From: Chitinophagaceae bacterium
GTDB lineage: Bacteria; Bacteroidota; Bacteroidia; Chitinophagales; Chitinophagaceae
NCBI GenBank assembly: GCA_018061385.1
Contig: JAGOUF010000172.1
Coordinates: 1 to 5,858 of the forward strand
Direction: 5' to 3'
Length of the DNA stretch: 5,858 bases
Shown here: positions 1 to 4,305 of the stretch, one piece after another
Layout of the letters: every line of letters starts with the position of its first letter
Position numbering within the stretch: position 1 is the first letter of the stretch
Notes under the pieces: model-generated
Seen by the model: only the letters and a program-made list of their open reading frames with translations
Told to the model about the DNA's origin: nothing
Databases searched by the model: none
Program-made: the position numbers and the translations under genes

Positions 1-713
1 GTAATTCTTTCAGCTTTTCCTCTGCCCATTTGTGCATACACAACATTATAATTCAAATTTTCAAAACCCAATAATTGTGTTGTTAATGTTCTGTTTATTG
101 GAAACGAAGAACCATAACCAGCAGCACTACCCAATGGATTTTTATTGACCACTTTATATGCTGCATTCAAAGTAGTAACATCATCTACCAAACTTTCGGC
201 ATAAGCACCAAACCATAAACCAAAACTACTTGGCATAGCTATTTGTAAATGCGTATAGCCGGGAAATAAATGATTTTTAAACGCCTCACTTTGTTGTTGT
301 AGTAATTGAAAAAATGGTTGAATGGCATTTACGATTTCTTCTATTTCGTTGCGTAAAAAAAGTTTTACATCTACCAAAACCTGATCATTTCTACTTCTTG
401 CACTATGAATTTTTTTGCCAATATCTCCCAATCTTTCAGTCAATAATAATTCTACTTGTGAGTGAATATCTTCAACATTATCCTGCAAAGAGAAATTGCC
501 TTCTTGTATATTTTGATAAATTTTCTTCAGCTCAATTTTAAGAACTTCTAAATCTTCTTTGGTTAACAAGCCAACACTTTCTAACATGGTTATATGAGCT
601 AGTGAACCAAGCACATCGAATGCAGCTAAGTACATATCCATTTCACGGTCTTTGCCAACAGTAAATGTTTCAACTTCTTTAAGTGATGCTTTATCTTTTT
701 GCCAGAGTTTCAT
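1..713 (-). CDS. argH: Argininosuccinate lyase, N-terminal part (3' end outside window)
   Basis: This gene encodes the last enzyme of arginine synthesis, a cytoplasmic enzyme that splits argininosuccinate into arginine and fumarate. It belongs to the fumarase/aspartase superfamily, whose members are normally homotetramers. The frame is open from an ATG at 713-711 to the window edge, giving 237 visible codons, roughly half of a normal ArgH of about 440-460 residues. Visible family motifs are HSARSRNDQ (residues 103-111, substrate binding), PGYTHLQ (151-157, including the conserved Thr154-His155 pair) and NPLGSAAGYGSSFP shortly before the edge. The flexible loop with the catalytic serine (GSSxMPxKxNP) would lie beyond the edge and cannot be checked. 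The start is chosen because MKLWQKD is a typical ArgH N-terminus; no clear Shine-Dalgarno sequence precedes it. It is last of the four arginine genes here, 201 bp after argE, with a palindrome and a dispersed repeat in the gap. The identification is secure. Confidence 0.95.
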   Translation of the reverse strand, partial: MKLWQKDKASLKEVETFTVGKDREMDMYLAAFDVLGSLAHITMLESVGLLTKEDLEVLKIELKKIYQNIQEGNFSLQDNVEDIHSQVELLLTERLGDIGKKIHSARSRNDQVLVDVKLFLRNEIEEIVNAIQPFFQLLQQQSEAFKNHLFPGYTHLQIAMPSSFGLWFGAYAESLVDDVTTLNAAYKVVNKNPLGSAAGYGSSFPINRTLTTQLLGFENLNYNVVYAQMGRGKAERI

Positions 714-733
714 GAGAAGAAATTTTATTTTTT

Positions 734-809
734 ACCGCTGAGAACGAGAGAAGCAAAGGTTTCGCTGAGTTATCTCTGCGATTGCTCTTTAACTCATGTT
801 CTCTGCGGT
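734..809. repeat. Imperfect long palindrome between argE and argH
   Basis: An inverted repeat of about 76 bp begins ACCGCTGAGAAC (734-745) and ends GTTCTCTGCGGT (798-809). The outer arms match at 11 of 12 positions. An inner pair, CGCTGAG (763-769) and CTCTGCG (774-780), matches at 6 of 7, and the intervening arms also pair partially. Transcribed from either strand it could fold into a long hairpin. The sequence after it is not U-rich in either direction, so it is not a classical terminator. It resembles the 'CTCTGCGG / CCGCAGAG' type of intergenic repeat seen in many bacterial genomes, but that resemblance is from memory. It lies just upstream of argH and could act as an mRNA processing or stability element. 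Confidence 0.7.
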
Positions 810-833
810 GATACAAGTTGAATAAAGTTATAT

Positions 834-912
834 AGAACAAGTGTGCCCTACTGTAGCAGGATTTTCAACGACGCAACTTTAGCATAATTAATATTCTACA
901 GTTTGTTACAAA
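834..912 (+). repeat. Dispersed repeat, GACGCAAC family, copy C (with internal insert)
   Basis: The segment holds ACAAGTGTGC (837-846), then about 22 bp with no counterpart in the other copies, then CGACGCAAC (869-877) followed by a tail with AGC, ATTCTACAG and GTTACAAAA. The same blocks occur in the same order in copy B (about 4163-4223), for example ATTCTAtAG and GTTACAcAA, and in part in copy A (about 3965-4031, minus strand). The extra 22 bp include a small palindrome, CTACTGTAG (848-856, lying within CCTACTGTAGCAGG). The tail reaches almost to the argE stop codon at 915-917. Boundaries are approximate because they come only from comparing the three copies by eye. Confidence 0.55.
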
Positions 913-914
913 AC

Positions 915-1988
915 TCACAGCAACTGGTTTAATAATTTAATATATGTTTCAATGCCATCTTTTATTTCATCTAAATAAATGTATTCGTCTGCTGTATGGC
1001 TTCTTGCACTATCGCCAGGACCCATTTTTAAAGTAGAAAAAGGCATCAATGCTTTATCGCTTGTTGTGGGGCTGCCATAATAACTTTTGCCCAATGCAAT
1101 GCCTGCTTTTACCAAAGGATGATCTAACGCAATTGACGTTGATTTCATACGAGTTGTTCGTGGCTTAAACTTACTTTTCAAGTTGCTTTTAAGTTCGTTT
1201 AAAATTTCGTCGAAACTGTACAATTCATTTACTCGAACATCAATTACAAATTTGCATTGTGCAGGCACAACATTGTGTTGCTTATTGTCTGTTTCAATAA
1301 CAGTAACTGTTAACATGCTTTCGCCTAACAGGCTACTTACTTTTTCAAATTTAAAATTTCTAATCCAGTTAATATCATCAACTGCTTTGTACAATGCACT
1401 TTCACCTTCTTTACGTGCAGCATGTCCAGCACGACCTTCAGCTACACAATCAATAACCATTAAGCCACGTTCGGCAACGGCCATTTCTAATTTTGTTGGT
1501 TCGCCAACAATGCCACAATCAATTTCTCCTAAGTAAGGCAACACCAATTCTATTCCATTTACTCCACTAATTTCTTCTTCGGCACTTGCTGCAAAAACAA
1601 CATTGTAGGCAGTATCAGTTCTGCCATAATAATACAAGAAAGTGGCAATCAAAGAAACCAAACATCCACCTGCGTCATTACTACCCAATCCAAATAATTT
1701 ACCATCTTTTATTAAAGGCGTAAAAGGGTCAACAGTGTAGCCTTTATTGGGTTTAACTGTATCGTGATGAGAATTTAATAAAATACTTTTTTTATTTGCG
1801 TCGTAATATTTATTCTTAGCATAAATATTGTTGCCCACTCTTGCAAATGGAATTGAGTGACCTTCAAAAAATGAACAAATAATTTCTGCAGTGTCATTTT
1901 CTTCTTTGGAGAATGAAGGCGTTGCAATTAATTGTTTTAATAGTTCAATTGCTTCGCCTTGTAATATTTCTATTAATTGATTGCTCAT
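915..1988 (-). CDS. argE: M20-family N-acyl-citrulline (or N-acyl-ornithine) deacylase of arginine synthesis
   Basis: This 357-residue cytoplasmic enzyme belongs to the M20 (ArgE/DapE/CPG2) di-zinc amidohydrolases. The full active-site set is visible: HHDTV (74-78, with metal ligand His74 and Asp76), SNDAGG (103-108, bridging ligand Asp105), SAEEE (135-139, with Glu137 as the expected general base and Glu138 as metal ligand), GEPT (162-165, Glu163) and SHTADE (330-335, His331). The dimerisation or lid domain lies between, around residues 170-285, and includes GRAGHAA, the usual M20 histidine contributed across the dimer. It sits between argB and argH and co-occurs with an N-acyl-ornithine carbamoyltransferase, so the likely substrate is N-acyl-citrulline rather than N-acetyl-ornithine; from ArgF' residue 90 the acyl group may be succinyl. 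The start ATG at 1988 gives MSNQLIEILQ, a normal family length. Unlike argB and argF', it contains no embedded palindromic repeat. Confidence 0.9.
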   Translation of the reverse strand: MSNQLIEILQGEAIELLKQLIATPSFSKEENDTAEIICSFFEGHSIPFARVGNNIYAKNKYYDANKKSILLNSHHDTVKPNKGYTVDPFTPLIKDGKLFGLGSNDAGGCLVSLIATFLYYYGRTDTAYNVVFAASAEEEISGVNGIELVLPYLGEIDCGIVGEPTKLEMAVAERGLMVIDCVAEGRAGHAARKEGESALYKAVDDINWIRNFKFEKVSSLLGESMLTVTVIETDNKQHNVVPAQCKFVIDVRVNELYSFDEILNELKSNLKSKFKPRTTRMKSTSIALDHPLVKAGIALGKSYYGSPTTSDKALMPFSTLKMGPGDSARSHTADEYIYLDEIKDGIETYIKLLNQLL

Positions 1989-2004
1989 AATGTTTTGTTT
2001 TTAC

Positions 2005-2029
2005 TTTGCGAAGTCTCTGACTTCGCAAA
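2005..2029. repeat. Perfect 11-bp hairpin, copy 1, upstream of argE
   Basis: TTTGCGAAGTC (2005-2015) and GACTTCGCAAA (2019-2029) are perfect reverse complements separated by TCT. The hairpin lies 16 bp upstream of the argE start codon. It is closely related to the hairpin at 2070-2094: both share CGAAGTC/GACTTCG, while the outer base pairs differ in a compensatory way. There is no following T-run on either strand, so it is unlikely to be an intrinsic terminator. In the argB-argE transcript it would form a stable stem in the argE leader. Confidence 0.8.
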
Positions 2030-2042
2030 CTTATGCTCTTAA

Positions 2043-2055
2043 TAGTCTGAGACTA
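2043..2055. repeat. Small central hairpin between the two argB-argE hairpins
   Basis: TAGTC (2043-2047) and GACTA (2051-2055) are reverse complements around the loop TGA. CTCTT (2036-2040) and AAGAG (2056-2060) can extend the stem through a small bulge. It shares the AGTC...GACT centre with the two larger hairpins on either side, which suggests a degenerate third unit of the same element. Confidence 0.5.
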
Positions 2056-2069
2056 AAGAGAACATAGTG

Positions 2070-2094
2070 TATACGAAGTCGGAGACTTCGTATA
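2070..2094. repeat. Perfect 11-bp hairpin, copy 2, just after argB
   Basis: TATACGAAGTC (2070-2080) and GACTTCGTATA (2084-2094) are perfect reverse complements separated by GGA. The stem starts 2 bp after the argB stop codon (TAA at 2099-2097). Compared with the 2005-2029 copy, one G-C pair has become A-T and the terminal TTT/AAA has become TAT/ATA, with both arms changed together. This paired change suggests the fold is kept and not just the sequence. No T-run follows, so a protective 3' stem or a mobile palindromic unit is more likely than a terminator. Confidence 0.8.
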
Positions 2095-2096
2095 GC

Positions 2097-2954
2097 TTAA
2101 TTCTTTTTTATTGTTGTTCCTGCTTCGCCTGCAATTAGTTGTTTCAACTGTTCTGCTTTGCCAATAATTACTTTGCCAACACCGTTTTCTATAGCAGCAA
2201 AGGCATTGTCCAGTTTTGGAATCATACCTGCAAATATTAGTGCCTTGCCTCCTGAAAGAGGATTTTTAAGTTCTTCGTAATAAGCTTTAGTTATTACCGG
2301 AATTACACTTGCGTCATCATACACATCTAATAAAACACCTGCTTTTTCAAATGAATAAATTAATGTAGTATCATATAAAGCACTCATTGCTTTTGCTATT
2401 TCTTGAGCAATGGTATCGGCATTGGTATTTAATAATTGCCTTTCTTTATTGTGAGTAATTGGAGCAAGAACAACAGTCATATTTTGTTGTACTAAACTGT
2501 TTATAAAAGTGGAGTTTACAGTATCTACATCTCCAACAAAGCCATAGTCCACCTCGCCCCCAACCCCCTCTTCTAAAGGAGATGGGGCTTTAGAGCCACG
2601 TTTGTGAGCTTGAATTACATTGCCATCGGCACCAGTTAAGCCAATTGCATTACAGTTGTTTGCTTGCAATTGAGCTACAATATTCTTATTGATGAAACCT
2701 GCATAAACCATGGTAACTACTTTCAAAGTTTCGGCATCAGTAATTCTTCTACCATCCAACATTTGTTGTTTTATACCCATTGCTTCGGCAACTTTTGTTG
2801 CTAATTTTCCACCACCATGCACCAAAATGCCCCTACCCTTAAAGGGGGAAGAAGAAACACCAAAAACTCGAGCAAACTCTTTTAGAAAAGCAGTAAGTTT
2901 TGCTTCATCATCAATAATATTTCCTCCAATTTTTATTACAAAAAGTTGCTCCAT
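2097..2954 (-). CDS. argB: N-acyl-glutamate kinase (acetylglutamate kinase family)
   Basis: This cytoplasmic amino-acid kinase phosphorylates the gamma-carboxyl of N-acetyl- (or N-succinyl-) glutamate with ATP, early in arginine synthesis. Motifs in order are KIGGN (8-12, phosphate binding), VHGGGK (45-50), GRRITD (68-73), GLTGADGN (105-112), NTNADTIA (176-183) and AGMIPKLDN (242-250, with the catalytic-type Lys247). The C-terminal half binds nucleotide. At 285 residues it is about 20-25 longer than most Bacteroidota ArgB proteins (roughly 260). The excess falls at two or three loops whose DNA matches the GC-rich palindromic repeat: SSSPFKGRG (34-42), GSKAPSPLEEGVGGE (120-134) and perhaps NPLSGGKA (231-238). 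All motifs are intact, so the enzyme is probably active. The start ATG lies 4 bp after the argF' stop codon, so the two are surely co-transcribed and perhaps translationally coupled; TAGGGGT just before it is a possible weak ribosome binding site. Confidence 0.95.
   Translation of the reverse strand: MEQLFVIKIGGNIIDDEAKLTAFLKEFARVFGVSSSPFKGRGILVHGGGKLATKVAEAMGIKQQMLDGRRITDAETLKVVTMVYAGFINKNIVAQLQANNCNAIGLTGADGNVIQAHKRGSKAPSPLEEGVGGEVDYGFVGDVDTVNSTFINSLVQQNMTVVLAPITHNKERQLLNTNADTIAQEIAKAMSALYDTTLIYSFEKAGVLLDVYDDASVIPVITKAYYEELKNPLSGGKALIFAGMIPKLDNAFAAIENGVGKVIIGKAEQLKQLIAGEAGTTIKKN
2551..2590. repeat. GC-rich palindromic repeat inside argB (second insertion)
   Basis: The plus strand reads CCCCCAACCCCCTC at 2557-2570, then TTCTAAAGGAGATGGGGC to 2588. 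This is a longer, more degenerate version of the CCCCTAnCCCC-AAA-GGGG repeat. In the argB reading frame it encodes roughly SKAPSPLEEGVGGE (residues 121-134), placed between HKR and VDYGFVGD. From memory of the family, these two blocks are normally separated by only a few residues. The frame is the one that avoids stops, and both flanking motifs are preserved. Confidence 0.7.
2829..2861. repeat. GC-rich palindromic repeat inside argB (first insertion)
   Basis: The plus strand reads GCCCCTACCCTTAAAGGGGG at 2829-2848, followed by AAGAAGAAAC. CCCTT (2836-2840) and AAGGG (2842-2846) form the palindromic core. It closely matches the copy in argF' at 3409-3438, including the AAGAAG tail. In argB it encodes SSSPFKGRG (residues 34-42), immediately before the strand ILVHGGGK, where homologues usually have a short turn. 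Confidence 0.75.
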
Positions 2955-2958
2955 ACCC

Positions 2959-3924
2959 CTATTTATTCTTTAAGATTTCTGATAGTACAGCTTGTGCAGC
3001 CCACACTCTATTACATGCTTGTTGCGTTACTAAACTGTTAGTACTATCTAAAATTTCATCGCTCAATTCTACGTTTCTTCTTACAGGTAAACAATGCATT
3101 ACTTTGGCATTGTTGGTTAACGCCATCTTCTCACTAGTTAACATCCAACGTGGGTCATTGTCATAAATTTTACCATAGTCCGTATAGGTACTCCAGTTTT
3201 TTACATAAATAAAATCAGCATTTTTTAGTGCTTCATCTTGGTTATGTGTAATGATTGCACCTTTAGTAAATTCTTCACTCAATTCATAATCTTGTGGATG
3301 TGTAATTACAAAATCAGCTTCGCCCCAAGCATTTACCCATTGAGCAAAACTGTTTGCTACACATTGTGGCAATGGTTTTATATGTGGTGCCCAAGTAAGA
3401 ACAATTTTGCCCCTAGCCCCCAAAGGGGGACGAAGAAGCATGTCTTCTTTAATCGTGATAATATCTGTAAGGGATTGTAAGGGATGCAGGGTTGCACTTT
3501 CTAAACTTACAACAGGTACACCAGCATATTTAATAAACTGGTTAATGTACATTTCACTATAATCTTCTTCTTTATTTTTTAAAGATGGAAATGTTCTAAT
3601 AGCCAACACATCAAAGTAGCTTCCTAAAATGGGAGCAGCATCTTTTATATGCTCTACTGTTGTACCACTCATGATGGCCCCTTCTTCAAATTCTAATGCC
3701 CAACCTTCTTTATCTACATTAAATACAATGGCTTCCATCCCCAAATTGGTAGCAGCTACTTGTGTACTTAAACGTGTACGTAAACTTGGATTTAGAAACA
3801 ATAAACCAATGCGTTTATTAGTACCTAAATGTTTGTCTACAAAAGGGTTTGCTTTGTAGGCCAAAGCTTTTTCTACCAATTCGTTGATGTTACTTACATC
3901 GTTTACAGAAATAAATTGTTTCAT
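2959..3924 (-). CDS. argF': N-succinyl- (or N-acetyl-) ornithine carbamoyltransferase
   Basis: This cytoplasmic, normally trimeric transcarbamylase transfers the carbamoyl group of carbamoyl phosphate to N-acyl-ornithine, forming N-acyl-citrulline, which ArgE then deacylates. Carbamoyl-phosphate motifs are SLRTR (47-51), HPLQ (147-150) and HCLPVRR (277-283). The proline-rich segment KPLPQCVANS (183-192) and YVKNW (240-244) are typical of the N-acyl-ornithine branch. Residue 90, in GTTVEH, is Val. Published mutagenesis identifies this position as the specificity switch (Glu for acetyl; Pro, Ser, Val or Ala for succinyl), so succinyl-ornithine is the better prediction. The ATG at 3924 (MKQFISVNDV) gives 321 residues, close to the roughly 318 of the Bacteroides fragilis enzyme. 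An in-frame upstream extension to a TTG at 4068 runs through repeat DNA and is rejected. Residues about 165-172 (RPPLGARG) come from an embedded palindromic repeat. It is the first arginine gene here and ends 4 bp before argB. Confidence 0.93.
   Translation of the reverse strand: MKQFISVNDVSNINELVEKALAYKANPFVDKHLGTNKRIGLLFLNPSLRTRLSTQVAATNLGMEAIVFNVDKEGWALEFEEGAIMSGTTVEHIKDAAPILGSYFDVLAIRTFPSLKNKEEDYSEMYINQFIKYAGVPVVSLESATLHPLQSLTDIITIKEDMLLRPPLGARGKIVLTWAPHIKPLPQCVANSFAQWVNAWGEADFVITHPQDYELSEEFTKGAIITHNQDEALKNADFIYVKNWSTYTDYGKIYDNDPRWMLTSEKMALTNNAKVMHCLPVRRNVELSDEILDSTNSLVTQQACNRVWAAQAVLSEILKNK
3409..3438. repeat. GC-rich palindromic repeat inside argF'
   Basis: The plus strand reads GCCCCTAGCCCCCAAAGGGGG from 3409, followed by ACGAAGAAG. 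CCCCC (3417-3421) and GGGGG (3425-3429) pair around AAA. It matches the copies at 2829, 3925 and 4051 in sequence and orientation. Read in the argF' frame it gives RPPLGARG (residues 165-172), between the HPLQ-containing helix and the strand KIVLTWAPH at the start of the second domain. This loop seems about five residues longer than in the B. fragilis enzyme as I recall it. Confidence 0.75.
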
Positions 3925-3947
3925 ACCCCTATCCCCTAAAGGGGGAC
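3925..3947. repeat. GC-rich palindromic repeat abutting the argF' start codon
   Basis: The plus strand reads ACCCCTATCCCCTAAAGGGG and continues GGAC. CCCCT (3933-3937) and AGGGG (3940-3944) pair around AA. On the coding strand the repeat ends GATAGGGGT and runs directly into the argF' ATG, so it forms the immediate translation leader. TAGGGGTATG here is identical to the sequence at the argB start (2961-2952), where no full repeat is present. Confidence 0.75.
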
Positions 3948-3964
3948 TATTGTGTTTTGTTATA

Positions 3965-4031
3965 AAATTTATGTACTTAGCTTTTGAATTACTATTTGGC
4001 TCCTGTTGCGTCGCACTCTTCAACTTTTTGT
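3965..4031 (-). repeat. Dispersed repeat, GACGCAAC family, copy A
   Basis: On the minus strand this reads AGTTGAAGAGTGCGACGCAA, then CAGGAGCCAAATAG, and continues towards 3965. Aligned with copy B it shares AGT..AAG.GTGCGACGCAACAG.AGC.AAAT plus further scattered matches (ATTC, AGCT, TACA). The 12-bp core GTGCGACGCAAC lies at 4016-4005. Copies A and B face in opposite directions about 150 bp apart and so form a loose inverted pair around the middle of the intergenic region. Boundaries are approximate. Confidence 0.6.
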
Positions 4032-4050
4032 TCTTTACTGAACTTTTAAC

Positions 4051-4076
4051 CACCCCTAGCCCCTCCAAAAGAGGGG
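4051..4076. repeat. GC-rich palindromic repeat, intergenic copy upstream of argF'
   Basis: The plus strand reads CACCCCTAGCCCCTCCAAAA and ends GAGGGG. CCCCTC (4060-4065) and GAGGGG (4071-4076) are perfect reverse complements around CAAAA. It has the same orientation as the other copies. The false upstream start of argF' (TTG at 4068) falls inside this repeat. Confidence 0.75.
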
Positions 4077-4095
4077 AAAATCACTGCGACTTTTT

Positions 4096-4131
4096 GACTG
4101 AACGATTCACAATGTAGTGCTTCTTTCAGTC
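4096..4131. repeat. Inverted repeat in the rny-argF' intergenic region
   Basis: GACTGAA (4096-4102) and TTCAGTC (4125-4131) are perfect 7-bp reverse complements around a 22-base interior that itself contains CAC...GTG (4108-4119). Outward, T-rich and A-rich flanks allow a few more weak pairs. No function can be assigned; it may be part of a larger dispersed repeat that includes copy B immediately to its right. Confidence 0.45.
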
Positions 4132-4162
4132 GAAATATCTTTATTAGCCTAAAGTATATTCT

Positions 4163-4223
4163 TTAGTACAAGTGTGCGACGCAACAGCAGCTAAATCTTA
4201 TTCTATAGCTGGTTACACAATTG
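4163..4223 (+). repeat. Dispersed repeat, GACGCAAC family, copy B
   Basis: The plus strand carries AGTACAAGTGTGCGACGCAA from 4165, then CAGCAGCTAAAT, ATTCTATAGC and GGTTACACAATTG. It aligns with copy A on the opposite strand and with copy C (834-912) on the same strand, sharing ACAAGTGTGC, GACGCAAC, AGC, ATTCTA-AG and GTTACA-AA. The core GTGCGACGCAAC is at 4174-4185. It lies just downstream of the rny terminator in the direction of rny transcription. Confidence 0.6.
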
Positions 4224-4238
4224 AAATATTTATTAATA

Positions 4239-4275
4239 AAAAACCCAAATGTCAACTATTGGCACTTGGGTTTTT
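4239..4275 (-). terminator. Intrinsic terminator of rny
   Basis: AAAAACCCAAATG (4239-4251) and CACTTGGGTTTTT (4263-4275) form a 13-bp stem with an 11-base loop. In the minus-strand RNA the single non-complementary position is a G-U wobble, whereas on the plus strand it would be an A-C mismatch, which supports minus-strand use. The RNA continues with a U-rich run (UUUUUU AUUAAUA). It lies 30 bp beyond the rny stop codon, so rny and the arginine genes are probably separate transcription units. Confidence 0.85.
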
Positions 4276-4305
4276 GTTATTCTTTAATCATTTATTTGCA
4301 ACAAA

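Larger units (their letters stand above)
3925..4305. other. Repeat-filled intergenic region between rny and argF'
   Basis: This stretch of 381 bp carries no credible gene; the short open frames across it are made of repeat sequence. From left to right it holds a palindromic repeat at the argF' start, GACGCAAC-family copy A on the minus strand, a second GC-rich palindromic repeat (4051-4076), an inverted repeat GACTGAA/TTCAGTC (4096-4131), a small palindrome CTAAAG/CTTTAG (4149-4166), GACGCAAC-family copy B on the plus strand, and the rny terminator (4239-4275). Any promoter for the arginine genes should lie here or just upstream, because the terminator separates them from rny. I found no convincing Bacteroidota -33/-7 pair (TTG, TAnnTTTG) on the minus strand, and no recognisable ArgR operator. 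Confidence 0.75.

Noticed and set aside
314..541. Plus-strand open frame opposite argH.
   Set aside because: It lies wholly antisense to a clear ArgH frame, has no recognisable domain and shows no start signals. The other short plus-strand frames opposite argE, argB and argF' are rejected for the same reason.
2005..2094. Hairpins between argB and argE as intrinsic terminators.
   Set aside because: The stems are perfect, but no T-run follows on either strand, so they were kept as repeats or structural elements instead.
3925..4068. A 48-residue N-terminal extension of argF' starting from TTG at 4068.
   Set aside because: It translates two repeat families (for example SPPLGDRG and KSATQQ), has no counterpart in transcarbamylases, and the ATG at 3924 gives the normal family length and N-terminus.
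2551..4080. A CRISPR array made of the repeated CCCC/GGGG units.
   Set aside because: The units are irregularly spaced by hundreds of bases, vary in length and lie inside coding sequence, so they are not direct repeats with uniform spacers.
4131..4160. Possible Bacteroidota promoter for argF' on the minus strand (TATACTTTAG, with GTTG upstream).
   Set aside because: The -7-like box deviates from TAnnTTTG and the distance to the nearest fitting TTG is about 25 bases or 9-12 bases, not about 19-21. It also overlaps a small palindrome.
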